A stretch of 64,000 nucleotides of DNA from Leishmania donovani (Eukaryota > Euglenozoa > Kinetoplastea > Trypanosomatida > Trypanosomatidae). A program made the position numbers and the translations under genes. Shown piece after piece: positions 1 to 9,508 of this stretch. Position 1 is the stretch's first letter, and each line of letters begins with the position of its first letter. The notes under the pieces are model-generated. The model was not told the origin of the DNA. It was given only the letters and a program-made list of their open reading frames with translations, and ran no database searches. The stretch spans positions 1,641,367-1,705,366 of the forward strand of contig NC_018263.1 of the NCBI RefSeq assembly GCF_000227135.1. The letters are read 5' to 3'.

Positions 1-454
1 CGCGTCGTTTTCTTTTCTTCTTTTGCGTTCCTTCGCTTGCCTCTCTTCTCTCTTGTCGTTTTCGTTTAAATCTTTTTCTTTGATTGGTTATTTCTCATTT
101 CTCTCGTGCTTTCTCGCTTTCTATTTTTCCACCCCTTTTCACCTTTTTTTTCTTTTCCGTTTTCGTTCGTTTTCGGTGCTTTTACTGCATTTTTTTTTTG
201 TTTGTTGGCTTCACTGTTCGTTTGCTTTACAGATTCCCAGATCTCTCTCCCGTGTTTGTGCGCTCTTCTCTCTTAGGTTGTTCCGATTTTTTTTTTTTGG
301 CTCGAAGTGCTCACACGAACGTTTTTCCTTTTGTTTTGTTTTGCTTCCCTGCGTACCTCTGCTACGCACTATTACGACCACTAATACGAAGGTACGTCAC
401 CCCTTTTATTTTGTCCGCGACTGGCCGTAGCTTTGTGTGCACTTCTCCCGCTTC
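1..454 (+). other. T-rich 5' leader and spacer before the kinase gene
   Basis: This stretch is almost wholly pyrimidine-rich, with several runs of eight or more T. No coding-like frame is present. An ACAG directly after a long pyrimidine tract (AG at 231-232) is a good trans-splice acceptor candidate for the kinase gene. A later TAG (AG near 429-430) is an alternative with a shorter leader. I cannot decide between them from sequence alone. Confidence 0.6.
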
Positions 455-2881
455 ATGATGATGAAGTCTTACCGACCGCCGGCGTCCTTCCAGCAGGGCC
501 GCTACATCCCAAACAAGGTGCTCGGTACAGGGACGTATGGACAGGTGATTCGATGCTACGATACCGTCATGGGCAAGGATGTCGCTGTGAAGGTCGCGCA
601 GAGTGACGCCGCGTACCGTCGCTCCGCTTTGAACGAAATCAGCGCACTGCTCTGCCTCAAGGAAAACGAAGACTCCGTGAACATTCTGGACTCCTTCGAG
701 GACGCCGGGCATGTGTGCATCGTCTCGGAGTTGCTGGACCGAAACCTCTTCGAGGTACTGCGAAATCGCGGCTTTGGTCCGCTGTCACTGCGCGAAGTGC
801 GTCAGGTCGCTCTGCGCGTCTTGAGCGCGCTAGCCTCGCTCCACAACAGCGGGTACATTCACTGCGACATCAAGCCCGAGAACATCATGCTGCGCCGAAG
901 CACTCCCGTCAGCTCGGATTCCTCCTCACCCATGCTGGGGCCCTTCACCAGCGAGAATGCCAGCAGCCGGTCGTCGAACAAGAGCGGCGAGCAGAACAAC
1001 TTCCCGAACGCGCTGGCTCCCGGGCAGGAGGCCCTGAAGCTGGACACCAACGCCAACGTTCACAACCAGCTGTGGCGTAACACGAGCTCGATCGACTCCC
1101 TCGTTGGGAGCACGCACAGCGCTGCTTTCCAGGACGGCGATCTGAACATGGGCTTCTCCCCGCGCACCGGCAACCGTCTTGGGGGCTACTCGAAACAACA
1201 ACACGGACAGCGCGGCAGTGGCGATGCCACAGCTTCGATCAGCGGTGCTGGCATGCGTCACAGCGGCAGCCTCGATGGACTCTTTGGCATGCCAGCTGCT
1301 GCAGTCGGCGCCTCCGGCACCGGCAACAACACCCGCAACGACCTCCGTGTGAATCGCAACACCCTGGGCAACAAGGATAGCGAGTCTCAGGAACGGACGC
1401 AGTTCAACCCCGACGCCAATCCGTACTGCCGCACGTGCCTGATCGACTTCGGCGCCGTGCGCCGTTTTAACGAGAACACGTACTACGACGTGCAGTCGCT
1501 CTGGTACCGCGCGCCGGAGGTGCTGTGTGGGCTTCCATACACCACTGCGATCGACTCCTGGAGTGTTGGCTGCGTCCTCTTCGAGCTCTTCACCGGCAAA
1601 CCGCTTTTCCCGGGCGAGAGCCTGCAGCATCAGCTCTCGCTGATTGTGCAGCACGTCGGCCATCCCTCTCAGGCGGCGCTCACACTAGGGTGCTTGGCGA
1701 CGCAGTTCCAGCTTCCCATGGTGTACATGTCGCACGACGCGCGGCGGGAGCACGTGCGGCAGTGGATTCTCTCCTCCCGCGAGGCGGGGCTGCAGCGGTG
1801 GCGCAAGCATCAGATGCAGAAGCTGCAAGAGGCTCACATCGCCGGCAACCAGCCGCTTTGGTCCCACCCTACTGCCGATGTCCCGAGCACCAAGTCGGAG
1901 GAGGACGCTCTGCTAACCGCCACTCCCTACGGCGAGTCAGACGTGGACGGGGCTTCGGAGGAGCTGGAGCTGCTTGTGGACCTGGTTTGCGACCTGCTCA
2001 ATCCTGACGAGTCGCAGCGACTGAGCTGCACGCAAGCGCTGCGCCATCCGTTCCTGAACAACGCCTCCAAGTGCCGCAGCGCTGCCCCGTGCCCGTGCAC
2101 CGCCACCCCAGCCGCCTGCTTTCCGGCTGTGTCTGCCGCGCCAGCGCCGATGCCGTGTATTATGGCCACGACTACCACCGTACAGCCGGTGATGATGACC
2201 GCCTCGCCATTGAGCGTGCCGATGGGATGCTCTCCTGCCAGCCCGTTTGTGATGCACCCGGTCCACTCTGCCCCAGCCGCCACCGTTCCCTTCACCGTGG
2301 CACCCTTAGAGTCGATGGTGGGGGTGGAAATGGAGGTGTCGACTCTCGGTGTTTCTTCGCAGCATCAGCCCCCTCAGGCGTTCAGCACTTACCCCGCCGT
2401 CGCGGCCTCAACCGTGTACACTACCAATAGCACTGGGCAGGTGATGCAGTGCACTGTGCCAGTCTTCACACAGGTGACTCACCAAGTCGCGCCAAACGTC
2501 GGCCACGCGTTCCTACCGCTTGGCATGACCGCACAGAATCCGGCCGGTGGCACCTACTGCTCCCCCACCACAACTGCATCGCAGCAGCAGTACCCGCCGT
2601 CGGGAATGAGCATCTCACCCACGTTCTCGCCGAGAGGAGCGCTCGTACACGCGCATGTGCCGCTGGGGTTCACATCCACCACAGCTTCCAACCCTGCCGC
2701 CGTCGCCGCTCCTGCAGCGTCCGTACAACCCCTCGGTGCCTCATCGTACGTGCTCGCCAGCGCCGGCACGGTTCCCTGCATGCACGACTACCACTCTGAG
2801 ATGGCTTCCGCTGGGATGTCGCCTTATATCCTGTGCCATTTTCAGCCGCCGCACGCCTGCGCCACCGTCATGTCTCCTTGA
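455..2881 (+). CDS. DYRK-like (CMGC) protein kinase with a catalytic-core insert
   Basis: Predicted serine/threonine or dual-specificity kinase of 808 residues. The frame extends upstream only to a GTG at 437, so the first ATG (455) is taken as the start; two more ATGs follow at once. Visible motifs: glycine loop GTGTYGQV (24-31), VAIK-type Lys46, C-helix Glu61, catalytic loop HCDIKPEN (136-143), DFG (331-333), YRAPEV (351-356) and DSWSVGC (367-373). HCD instead of HRD and a tyrosine-rich activation loop are DYRK-family traits. About 177 residues rich in Ser, Gly and Asn lie between the catalytic loop and DFG, where DYRKs are normally short. The DYRK YxY reads YYD here, so the usually autophosphorylated second Tyr aligns with Asp345. 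A further insert lies in the C-lobe. The last ~260 residues are Pro/Ala/Thr/Val-rich and probably disordered. Kinase identity is secure; the exact DYRK subfamily is inferred. Confidence 0.9.
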   Translation: MMMKSYRPPASFQQGRYIPNKVLGTGTYGQVIRCYDTVMGKDVAVKVAQSDAAYRRSALNEISALLCLKENEDSVNILDSFEDAGHVCIVSELLDRNLFEVLRNRGFGPLSLREVRQVALRVLSALASLHNSGYIHCDIKPENIMLRRSTPVSSDSSSPMLGPFTSENASSRSSNKSGEQNNFPNALAPGQEALKLDTNANVHNQLWRNTSSIDSLVGSTHSAAFQDGDLNMGFSPRTGNRLGGYSKQQHGQRGSGDATASISGAGMRHSGSLDGLFGMPAAAVGASGTGNNTRNDLRVNRNTLGNKDSESQERTQFNPDANPYCRTCLIDFGAVRRFNENTYYDVQSLWYRAPEVLCGLPYTTAIDSWSVGCVLFELFTGKPLFPGESLQHQLSLIVQHVGHPSQAALTLGCLATQFQLPMVYMSHDARREHVRQWILSSREAGLQRWRKHQMQKLQEAHIAGNQPLWSHPTADVPSTKSEEDALLTATPYGESDVDGASEELELLVDLVCDLLNPDESQRLSCTQALRHPFLNNASKCRSAAPCPCTATPAACFPAVSAAPAPMPCIMATTTTVQPVMMTASPLSVPMGCSPASPFVMHPVHSAPAATVPFTVAPLESMVGVEMEVSTLGVSSQHQPPQAFSTYPAVAASTVYTTNSTGQVMQCTVPVFTQVTHQVAPNVGHAFLPLGMTAQNPAGGTYCSPTTTASQQQYPPSGMSISPTFSPRGALVHAHVPLGFTSTTASNPAAVAAPAASVQPLGASSYVLASAGTVPCMHDYHSEMASAGMSPYILCHFQPPHACATVMSP

Positions 2882-3007
2882 GCGCGAACGCACACTGCAG
2901 TGATGAAAATCGACACCAACAGTGCCAGTCACCTGCACGCCTCGTGCGCGCCGGTGCACGTGTGTCCTGGCTCTCCTCAGACCTACTTTACAGGTCTTTG
3001 CGGTTCT

Positions 3008-3072
3008 CTTTTTTTCCCCTTCACCAGTGTGAGTTTTTTTTTCCCATTTTGCGAAGGGGCAAAAAAAAAAAG
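3008..3072 (+). other. Possible stem-loop in the kinase 3'UTR
   Basis: CTTTTTTTCCCCTT (3008-3021) can pair with AAGGGGCAAAAAAA (from 3054), leaving one bulged C and a loop of about 32 nt, roughly 130 nt after the stop codon. A similar purine half, GGGGC followed by an A-run, recurs near 3968-3982. Low-complexity pairing of this kind can arise by chance in T/A-rich DNA. Confidence 0.3.
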
Positions 3073-4408
3073 ACACAAAACAACAACACAGCACAACGAG
3101 TTGACGAGGGCCGCTTCGCTTCTTTCTTCTTTTTTTCTTCCTCTTCCATTTTTTTGCGACTTGCGAAGCCAGAGAGTTCACGGCTGGACGTGCACTCCCA
3201 CAAAGAACAAAAAAGGGGAGATAAAAAGAGTGATTGGGGATGCTCTTGTTCCAACCACCGTCTCTGAGTCCATCACCGCCACGAACAGAAGCAGAGCAAC
3301 AAAGACAACTGGGGGCGATAGGGGTGCATCAAGTGCAGTTGCTTTACTTGTGCCAGACCCACCCGCCCTTCTCTCTCTCTGACCTTTTTTCTCCGTCTCC
3401 CCGCTTTCTTGTACGTTCTTTTCCATTTTCTCTTTTCTTTTGCTTTTGCGTGTTTCACCTTTTTTTCCGTTTTTTTTTTCCTTTTCGTTCCTTCGCTTCA
3501 TTTTTTGGCTTTGTTGTCCGTACTGCTTTCCAATGCCCGATCTCCCTCCCTCCCTCTCCCTCTCTCTCTCGGTTCTTTTTAATTTATTATTATTATTATT
3601 TTTTTTTCATTTGCTCTGCCTCCGCTTGCCTTCTGCGTGTGTTGTGTACACAATACAAAGCGACCATCACCGCATCTCCGCCCCGCACGCGTGCTTGCCT
3701 GTGTTCCTTGCTACCCTCTTTTCGGCGCTTCTTGATTTTTATTTTTCGCTATGTGCTTGCCACTGCGTGCCTCTAGAAATGCAGCTAGCGACTTCTCTCA
3801 TCTGCAGCACTGCCTATGGCACCCCTCAAAAAAAAACGCTCATACAGGCGCCTCCCTCTTCTTTCACTCCGCATGCGCACATGGAAGAAAAAACAAGAAC
3901 AACAGGTCTTTGTGTTTCTAGACACCACGTACTACTATTTGCTGTTATTGCTCCTCCATTTCCGAAAAGGGGCAAAAAAAAAGAAGTAAGGAGGGAACGA
4001 GAGAAGTAGGCAATCAAGGTAAAAATCAAAGAACCCCCTCAAAAGGGCTAGACACTGATGTATATCGAGGATTCGCGACTGTGCCTCCACGCCTTTCTCT
4101 TTCCTATCTGCACACCTCTTCTTGTTCGCTTCCGTTGTCTTCTATCAAAAAATATTTTGCACATTTTTCTCGCGTGAGTTCTTATCAGCTCCCCGTTTAT
4201 ATCTTTTTTAATATATTTCCCCTGCTCTTTTTTTTTGCTTTCTCTCTCTCTCTGTACACTTACCCGTTTTACTTGAAAGAGGAACTGCCCTTTTTCTCTT
4301 TTTTTTGTTTTGGCTTTTGTGCCTCTCTTCTCTGCCTCGCATCACCTCCAACGCTTCTCATCGGTCCCTCCTCTGGGTTCTCCTCCTCTTTTTATTTTCG
4401 CCTTTAAC

Positions 4409-4425
4409 TATATATATATATATAT
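4409..4425. repeat. TA dinucleotide repeat
   Basis: A run of about eight TA units lies within the T-rich spacer. A similar tract occurs at 60946-60962. Confidence 0.9.
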
Positions 4426-6823
4426 GCCCTCTATTGGCTTCTTGGCGCGTTTTTTTTCTTTTTGTCGTCGTGTTCCTGCTCTCCCACTCCTTTTTTGATA
4501 TTGTGTGCGTCGTACTTCTCTCCTCTTTGGCCCAACGAGGACTGCCTCTCTCTCCCGCTTTTTTGTTTGTCTTCCTTTTCGGCCTATCTTTTTTCTCTCT
4601 TAGCTCTTTGTTTTTTTTTTGTGTTGTCTCATTTTTTTTTTCCTTTCCGCTCTTCCGCTCTCCATCTCTACTGCAATGTGTGTGTGTGTGTGCTTGTTTT
4701 GAATTTTCAGTCCCTGATTCCCTTACTTCGCTTCAATTCCCGCTCGATCTATTTTTCTCCTTCCTGTTGTTGCCCATGTCTTGTGTGTTTGTGTGTAAGT
4801 ATCTTTTCTTTTTTCTTGTTCTTGTGGTTTACGATGATGGGCGTTTTTTTTCTTTGCTTTGTTGGGTGCTCGTTATGACATCTTCGCCGTTCTCGTTGAG
4901 ACGCAGTAGAGGCAAAAAGATGGGAGCGCGAGAGGACAACGCAGTGCGAGACATCGAGGTCTCTACGCGGTAGTGTCGTCTTATTTTGAATTTTCCATTT
5001 TGTCCTCGGTCTCTTCTCTCATCTTCTTTCTACGTGTGTGCACGCGGTTTTGCCCATCTGCAAAGACACACTCACACAAAAGGAGAGGAGGAGGAGACTG
5101 GCACATGCACTCGTTTCTTTTCTTGCCTCTTCTTAATTGTTTTTCTTCCGCTCAATGAGACGAATAAACTCTTCCCTCTGTACATACGTGAATTAAATCT
5201 CTCTGTAAAATGATCGATCGAGACACCAAAAGGCAACAAGAAAACAAGCGCCGAAAAAAAAATAAGAAAACAAAAGACAAGGGCGAGAAAGAGCGCGACT
5301 GTCTCTCCTCCTGCGAAAAGTAGAAAAAGAGAAGTAGGCGGAAAAGACGGGTGGGAACAAAATCGAAGGAAAGAGAAAAGAGCGAGCAATACTTTTCCGC
5401 CTCCTTGATTTCGCCCTCTTTTTTATTTACCTTTCGCTTGTACACACACGCGCACACAGACGCTTTCAAGATTCGTACAGTTAAAGAGCTGCTTTTTACT
5501 TTTCTTTGTGCTCCCTACGCCCCCTCCCTTTTTCTCTATTTGCGTCTGTGATCGTGACCACCTGCATCCCACGCACCAACGGAAGGCAAGGACACACACA
5601 CACACAACACGCACACAGGAGGGATATCGAGGGGCGCAAATACACGCGCGGAACACGAAGAATGAAGTGTTTACAGTCGCACGTATTCCTAACAGCTGAC
5701 ACAGGCATTGTAGTGCGCCCTCAATCTCTCACATCTTTTTGCAGCGTCCTCTTTTTTCTTGAGTGGCTGAGGTTTGTGCGTGTATGTCTTCCCACTTTGC
5801 TTCTTCAACGTCTCGCTTTTTTTTTCTTGCCTACTTGTCTTCTTCGTCTCTTGCTTTACGGTGGTGACGCACTCTCCTCCTTCCCTTTCTAAGTCTTTTT
5901 TTTCCTGTTTCTTCTCTACTTCTGCTTCCTTTAATGCCTAGCTTTCTGCGTGTGCGTGTTTCATATTAAAGAAACTATCAACATCCCTCTTGTGCTTCCC
6001 CCCTCTGTCTTGAATGCTCCCCCTTTTTTCTCTCTCTATATAGGAGTGCCCCCTATCTCCATCCTTCACTGCCTCTCATGCGGTGGTCTTCTCCCCTTTT
6101 TCATGTTTTTTTTTTCGCGGTTTCATCTCGGTTCCTGTTCTCTTCTCCGAGTGCTGTTTTTTCTAACTCCCTGAGTTCTTTGGTGTTACCATGTGATTCT
6201 CATATACGCTTCCGCGGTTCTCGCTTTTTTTACTTTTCATGTGTGTGCTTCTAAGAAAGGGCTCTTTTCTTCTTGATTCAGTCTTCTCATTTTCTCCCGT
6301 ATTAGCACTTCCATTCCTGCGGCTCGTGTCGTGGCTCTGTCGGTCTTTCACCCGTCTCTCTTTTTCTCTCCCTTTGCGGGGAGAAAAAAAAACAAGGGAA
6401 GGGGTGGGGAGGCAGCCCCCGTGAGAGAAAGTGCGAGCCGCTCTGTCACTCCTGAAGGCCCCTTTTTTCTTCGTTTGCTTGCTTTCATTTTAAACGCTGT
6501 CTTTACGTCGTTCTCATTTTCGTTTGCCTACTTCCCTTTTTTTCTTTGGGTCTGCTTCCCCCTCTTTTTTTTCTTCTTTCGCGCGCTTGCTTCTTGAACT
6601 TCTCCTTTCTGGCTTTCTTTTCGGACGTTTCTGTTCGCATGTGTTCTCTCCATCTTTCTCTCTTCGCTCTCGTCGATACTTGCCCATCTACTCCGCGTGC
6701 GCGTTCTCTTTAGTGCGATGTTGAGAAGCACAGGGGGGAAAAAAAAGGACAGAAACAAGGTGTTCTTTTTTTTTCTTACAGAAGAAGACTATAGAAAAGA
6801 AAACACTATTATTGTTTCACCCG

Positions 6824-6857
6824 CCCCCCCCCCTCCCTCCCTCCCTCCCTCCCTCCC
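6824..6857. repeat. C-run plus (CCCT)6 tract
   Basis: About ten C residues are followed by six CCCT units. The opposite strand therefore carries consecutive GGG blocks separated by single A, a pattern able to form a G-quadruplex. It lies in non-coding DNA. Confidence 0.85.
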
Positions 6858-8942
6858 ATTATTTTTTTTTACCTCTCCCGCTTTGCTCCCTATCTCTTCT
6901 CACTTCGTCTCGTTGGCGTCTGCCTTGTTTTTTTTTTTTCACCCCTTTTGATTGATTCTGCAACTCGCTCATCTACTCGTTTTCTTCTTTCTCCAAGCGT
7001 GCGACTCTTCTGTTCTTTATTATTATTATCATCTTCTTGCTCTCAAGATCATTTTTTTCTTTGTGTTTCTTGTTCGGCCCTTGTCTTTCTGTCCTCGATC
7101 TTCAGCTCTTCTCCCCCCTCTGCTTTGAATGTGATACGGACCCTTGCGTGAGTTCTTGCATGAAGTGTGTGTGATTACGCTTGAGTACGTGCGCGAGCGA
7201 ACAAGATTTTTTTCTCCCTTTTTCCGCTTCTTTCTGTTTTCCTCTTCCACGACGGCATCTGTTAGCCGGGGATACAAAAAGTGAGTGTGTGTGCGTGCGT
7301 CACTCCTCGTCTCTCTCTCTCTCGCTGAACGTGACTGTGATATGTGTCTCCAACAGAGAAAACTGAGACGCTGGCTTCCCTTCCATCCACACCCCCTTTT
7401 TGTCACTCTCTTTGTGTGACGATCCTACTCGCGCATTTTCACTCTCTGTTCATACCCACTTCTTCCTCTTTCGTGTTACCCTCCTTTTTTCCATTCTGAA
7501 TCTCCGTGTTTTATATCGGGCTACCCTTCTGTCTATCGTCAGACACCTTCTTTTTTTTTATGTGTGATCACAGCCTCGTTCTATGTTTGCCGCTTTCTGT
7601 TCTTTGCTTTTTTTTTATTGAGTGCTTCCTCATCCCTACCCCGTTTCGCTTGCTGTGCTGTGTTTACATCCCCCTTCCAACAAAAAAGTGTGAGAGGCAG
7701 CTCTTTTTTTTCGTGTGCATGTGCGTTAATTTTTTTTTCTTGTCCCAGACCCCCCCCCTCACCTAGCTCTTGCTCTCTTTCTCTTCCTTTCTTTTTGGCC
7801 GCACAGATGCACCGGACGTACTCTGACAAGGAAGGCGAACCAAACACAATTGAATAACGAGGGGAAAAAGAGCGTTCGACTGTGCCTCCCTTGCCTCACT
7901 GTGTTTCTCTTTTTCATCCCTCTCTTTGCATTCCCCCTGCCCTCTCCTTTTCTTGTATTGAACTTGTTTATCTGAATCTCTGCTTGGGGAAGGTGTAGTG
8001 CTAGCTGTGGGGCGTGAGTAACACATGTTTTTGTTTGTTTGTTCTCGGTGAGGCATTAATTGTGTATGGCTGATGAGATACTGAGTGCATGTGCGTGTGC
8101 TTGGGTATGTGCGTGCCTGCTATGCTAGATGGAAGGACGCATGCACGTCATTCCCACGTAATACGCATATCTGCACGTCATCACACACACGCGCGTACAT
8201 GTGAAGCTGCATTTGCACAAGCGAATCCTCTCTGTTCTTCGTGGTTTTGGAGGGGCGCCAGCGAAACTCGATGTTGCTCTACTGCCTTTGCTTATCAATC
8301 GAGAGGGGTCTGTCGTTTTTACCCTCACCAAATCACCACATGACCAGCGCTACACCACATTGCAAAGTGAAACATGGCGCCACGCGAAATCGTTCTCAGC
8401 ACGGTGTAGAACGCGGTCTTCGAGAGCGAGATGACGACAATCGACATCGAGCAAAAACGACGAAAAAAAAGAACGGCGAAGTCGCTCTCACACTTGTGCT
8501 TATGTTTGTGGAGAAAGTACTGCATAAACACGGATAGGCAGAGTGAGTGTGGGTGGGCGAGGACGGGTAGAGGGGCTATGCGCGCCACCTCTACTGCAGC
8601 GCTTCTCTTCGTCTGCGTTTGCTCTGTGCTTTCTATGGGGACGAGTCAAGCTTTTTTTTGTGTGCTTTCAATTTTGGGAGGTCTCTCTTCTGGCCCCCTC
8701 CGCTCTTTTTCCTTTTTTTCTTTACACGTGTCATCCAAGCTCAGCGCCGTCAGAAGTGTTTTCGGGCACATCTGTGAAACAGAGACAAGCAAGAAGGGCG
8801 AAAGGGTTGCACAGCGACAGACGAAGATGTGTGCAAAACAAAAAGAAGGCCGAGCTGTCGCTATCGCTCAGCAGACCGCTACCGTATGTGGAGAACAGAT
8901 AAAAAAGGAAACACAAGAGGCAAGATGCACGCGCGCAGAGCT

Positions 8943-9508
8943 AGTAAAGTAGATGTTCTTTTTTTTTTCTGACTTGTCCATTCTGCCGCACACCATGAGC
9001 TGAACTCCACTCTACTCCCGGCCTGGAACAGGCCCCGTCACGTAGTGCGAAGCAGCTGTAGACGCGCCTTCGAGCAATGCCGACTCAGTCACCTGAGAGC
9101 ATGGCCTCCGCCCCACACTCTACCCTTCCCACGACTTCGACGGTTGCCACCTGGTGCGTCCCTCTCTCTAGGGTGGCTCAGGCTCCCCACCAGTAGGTAG
9201 TGATTGCTGGGTAGGATACATCTTCGAGTAACACTGACACTCTATCACATGGATGGCACAAGCGTGTTCACAGCCGCAGGTCTCTCCAATGCAACGCCAT
9301 CCACGACCTGGCCGCCAACATCAGTAACCATGCATCGCTCTGACCTCTGTAAGTCTTAGGTGCTTGACTCTATCACGGCTTGGAGTGGTTCGGCGTTCAG
9401 CAGGGATGGTGGGACTGCTTGGCCTCCTCGCACCTTGTCGGGGGTACTAAACCCTGATACGACGCTGAGGTGTTCCCCCTCGTCATCAGGGGGGCAAGTA
9501 ACGTAGAT
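8943..9508 (-). other. Imperfect 12-bp target-site duplication bracketing the antisense SIDER-like element
   Basis: AGTAAAGTAGAT at 8943-8954 and AGTAACGTAGAT at 9497-9508 match at 11 of 12 positions. They directly flank the element, one of them beside its A-tail. This is the arrangement expected from target-primed reverse transcription. A 12-bp length is within the range usual for trypanosomatid retroposons. Confidence 0.6.
8955..9496 (-). mobile_element. SIDER-like degenerate retroposon, antisense to the genes
   Basis: Read on the - strand, this ~540-bp GC-rich island starts with a run of C then CTGATGACGAGG and ends in an A-rich tail (complement of 8955-8970). It contrasts with the T-rich DNA on both sides. 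It is clearly homologous to 53345-53897: both share the opening CTGATGACGAG, GGCGGCCAGG, TGTGCCATCCAT and CTTCGCACTACG in the same order. By hand about four in five bases match over a ~70-nt core (9248-9320 against 53549-53618). Size, A-tail, degeneracy and genomic setting fit the Leishmania SIDER family. Whether it is SIDER1 or SIDER2 was not determined. It has no coding capacity. Confidence 0.75.

Larger units (their letters stand above)
2882..8942 (+). other. Long T-rich non-coding region, first part
   Basis: This is the 3'UTR of the kinase gene plus spacer. It is dominated by pyrimidine runs on the coding strand, with interspersed A-rich stretches, AT and GT/CA microsatellites and a CCCT tract. 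Open frames exist in all directions, but they translate to Phe/Leu/Ser-rich or Lys/Arg-rich low-complexity peptides without domain character. I see no tRNA, snRNA or spliced-leader gene. Non-coding transcripts cannot be excluded. Confidence 0.7.

Noticed and set aside
9340..9420. Possible tRNA-like B box (GGTTCGG) in the GC-rich island
   Set aside because: There is no matching A box, no acceptor stem pairing and no cloverleaf. The island is explained by the SIDER-like element.
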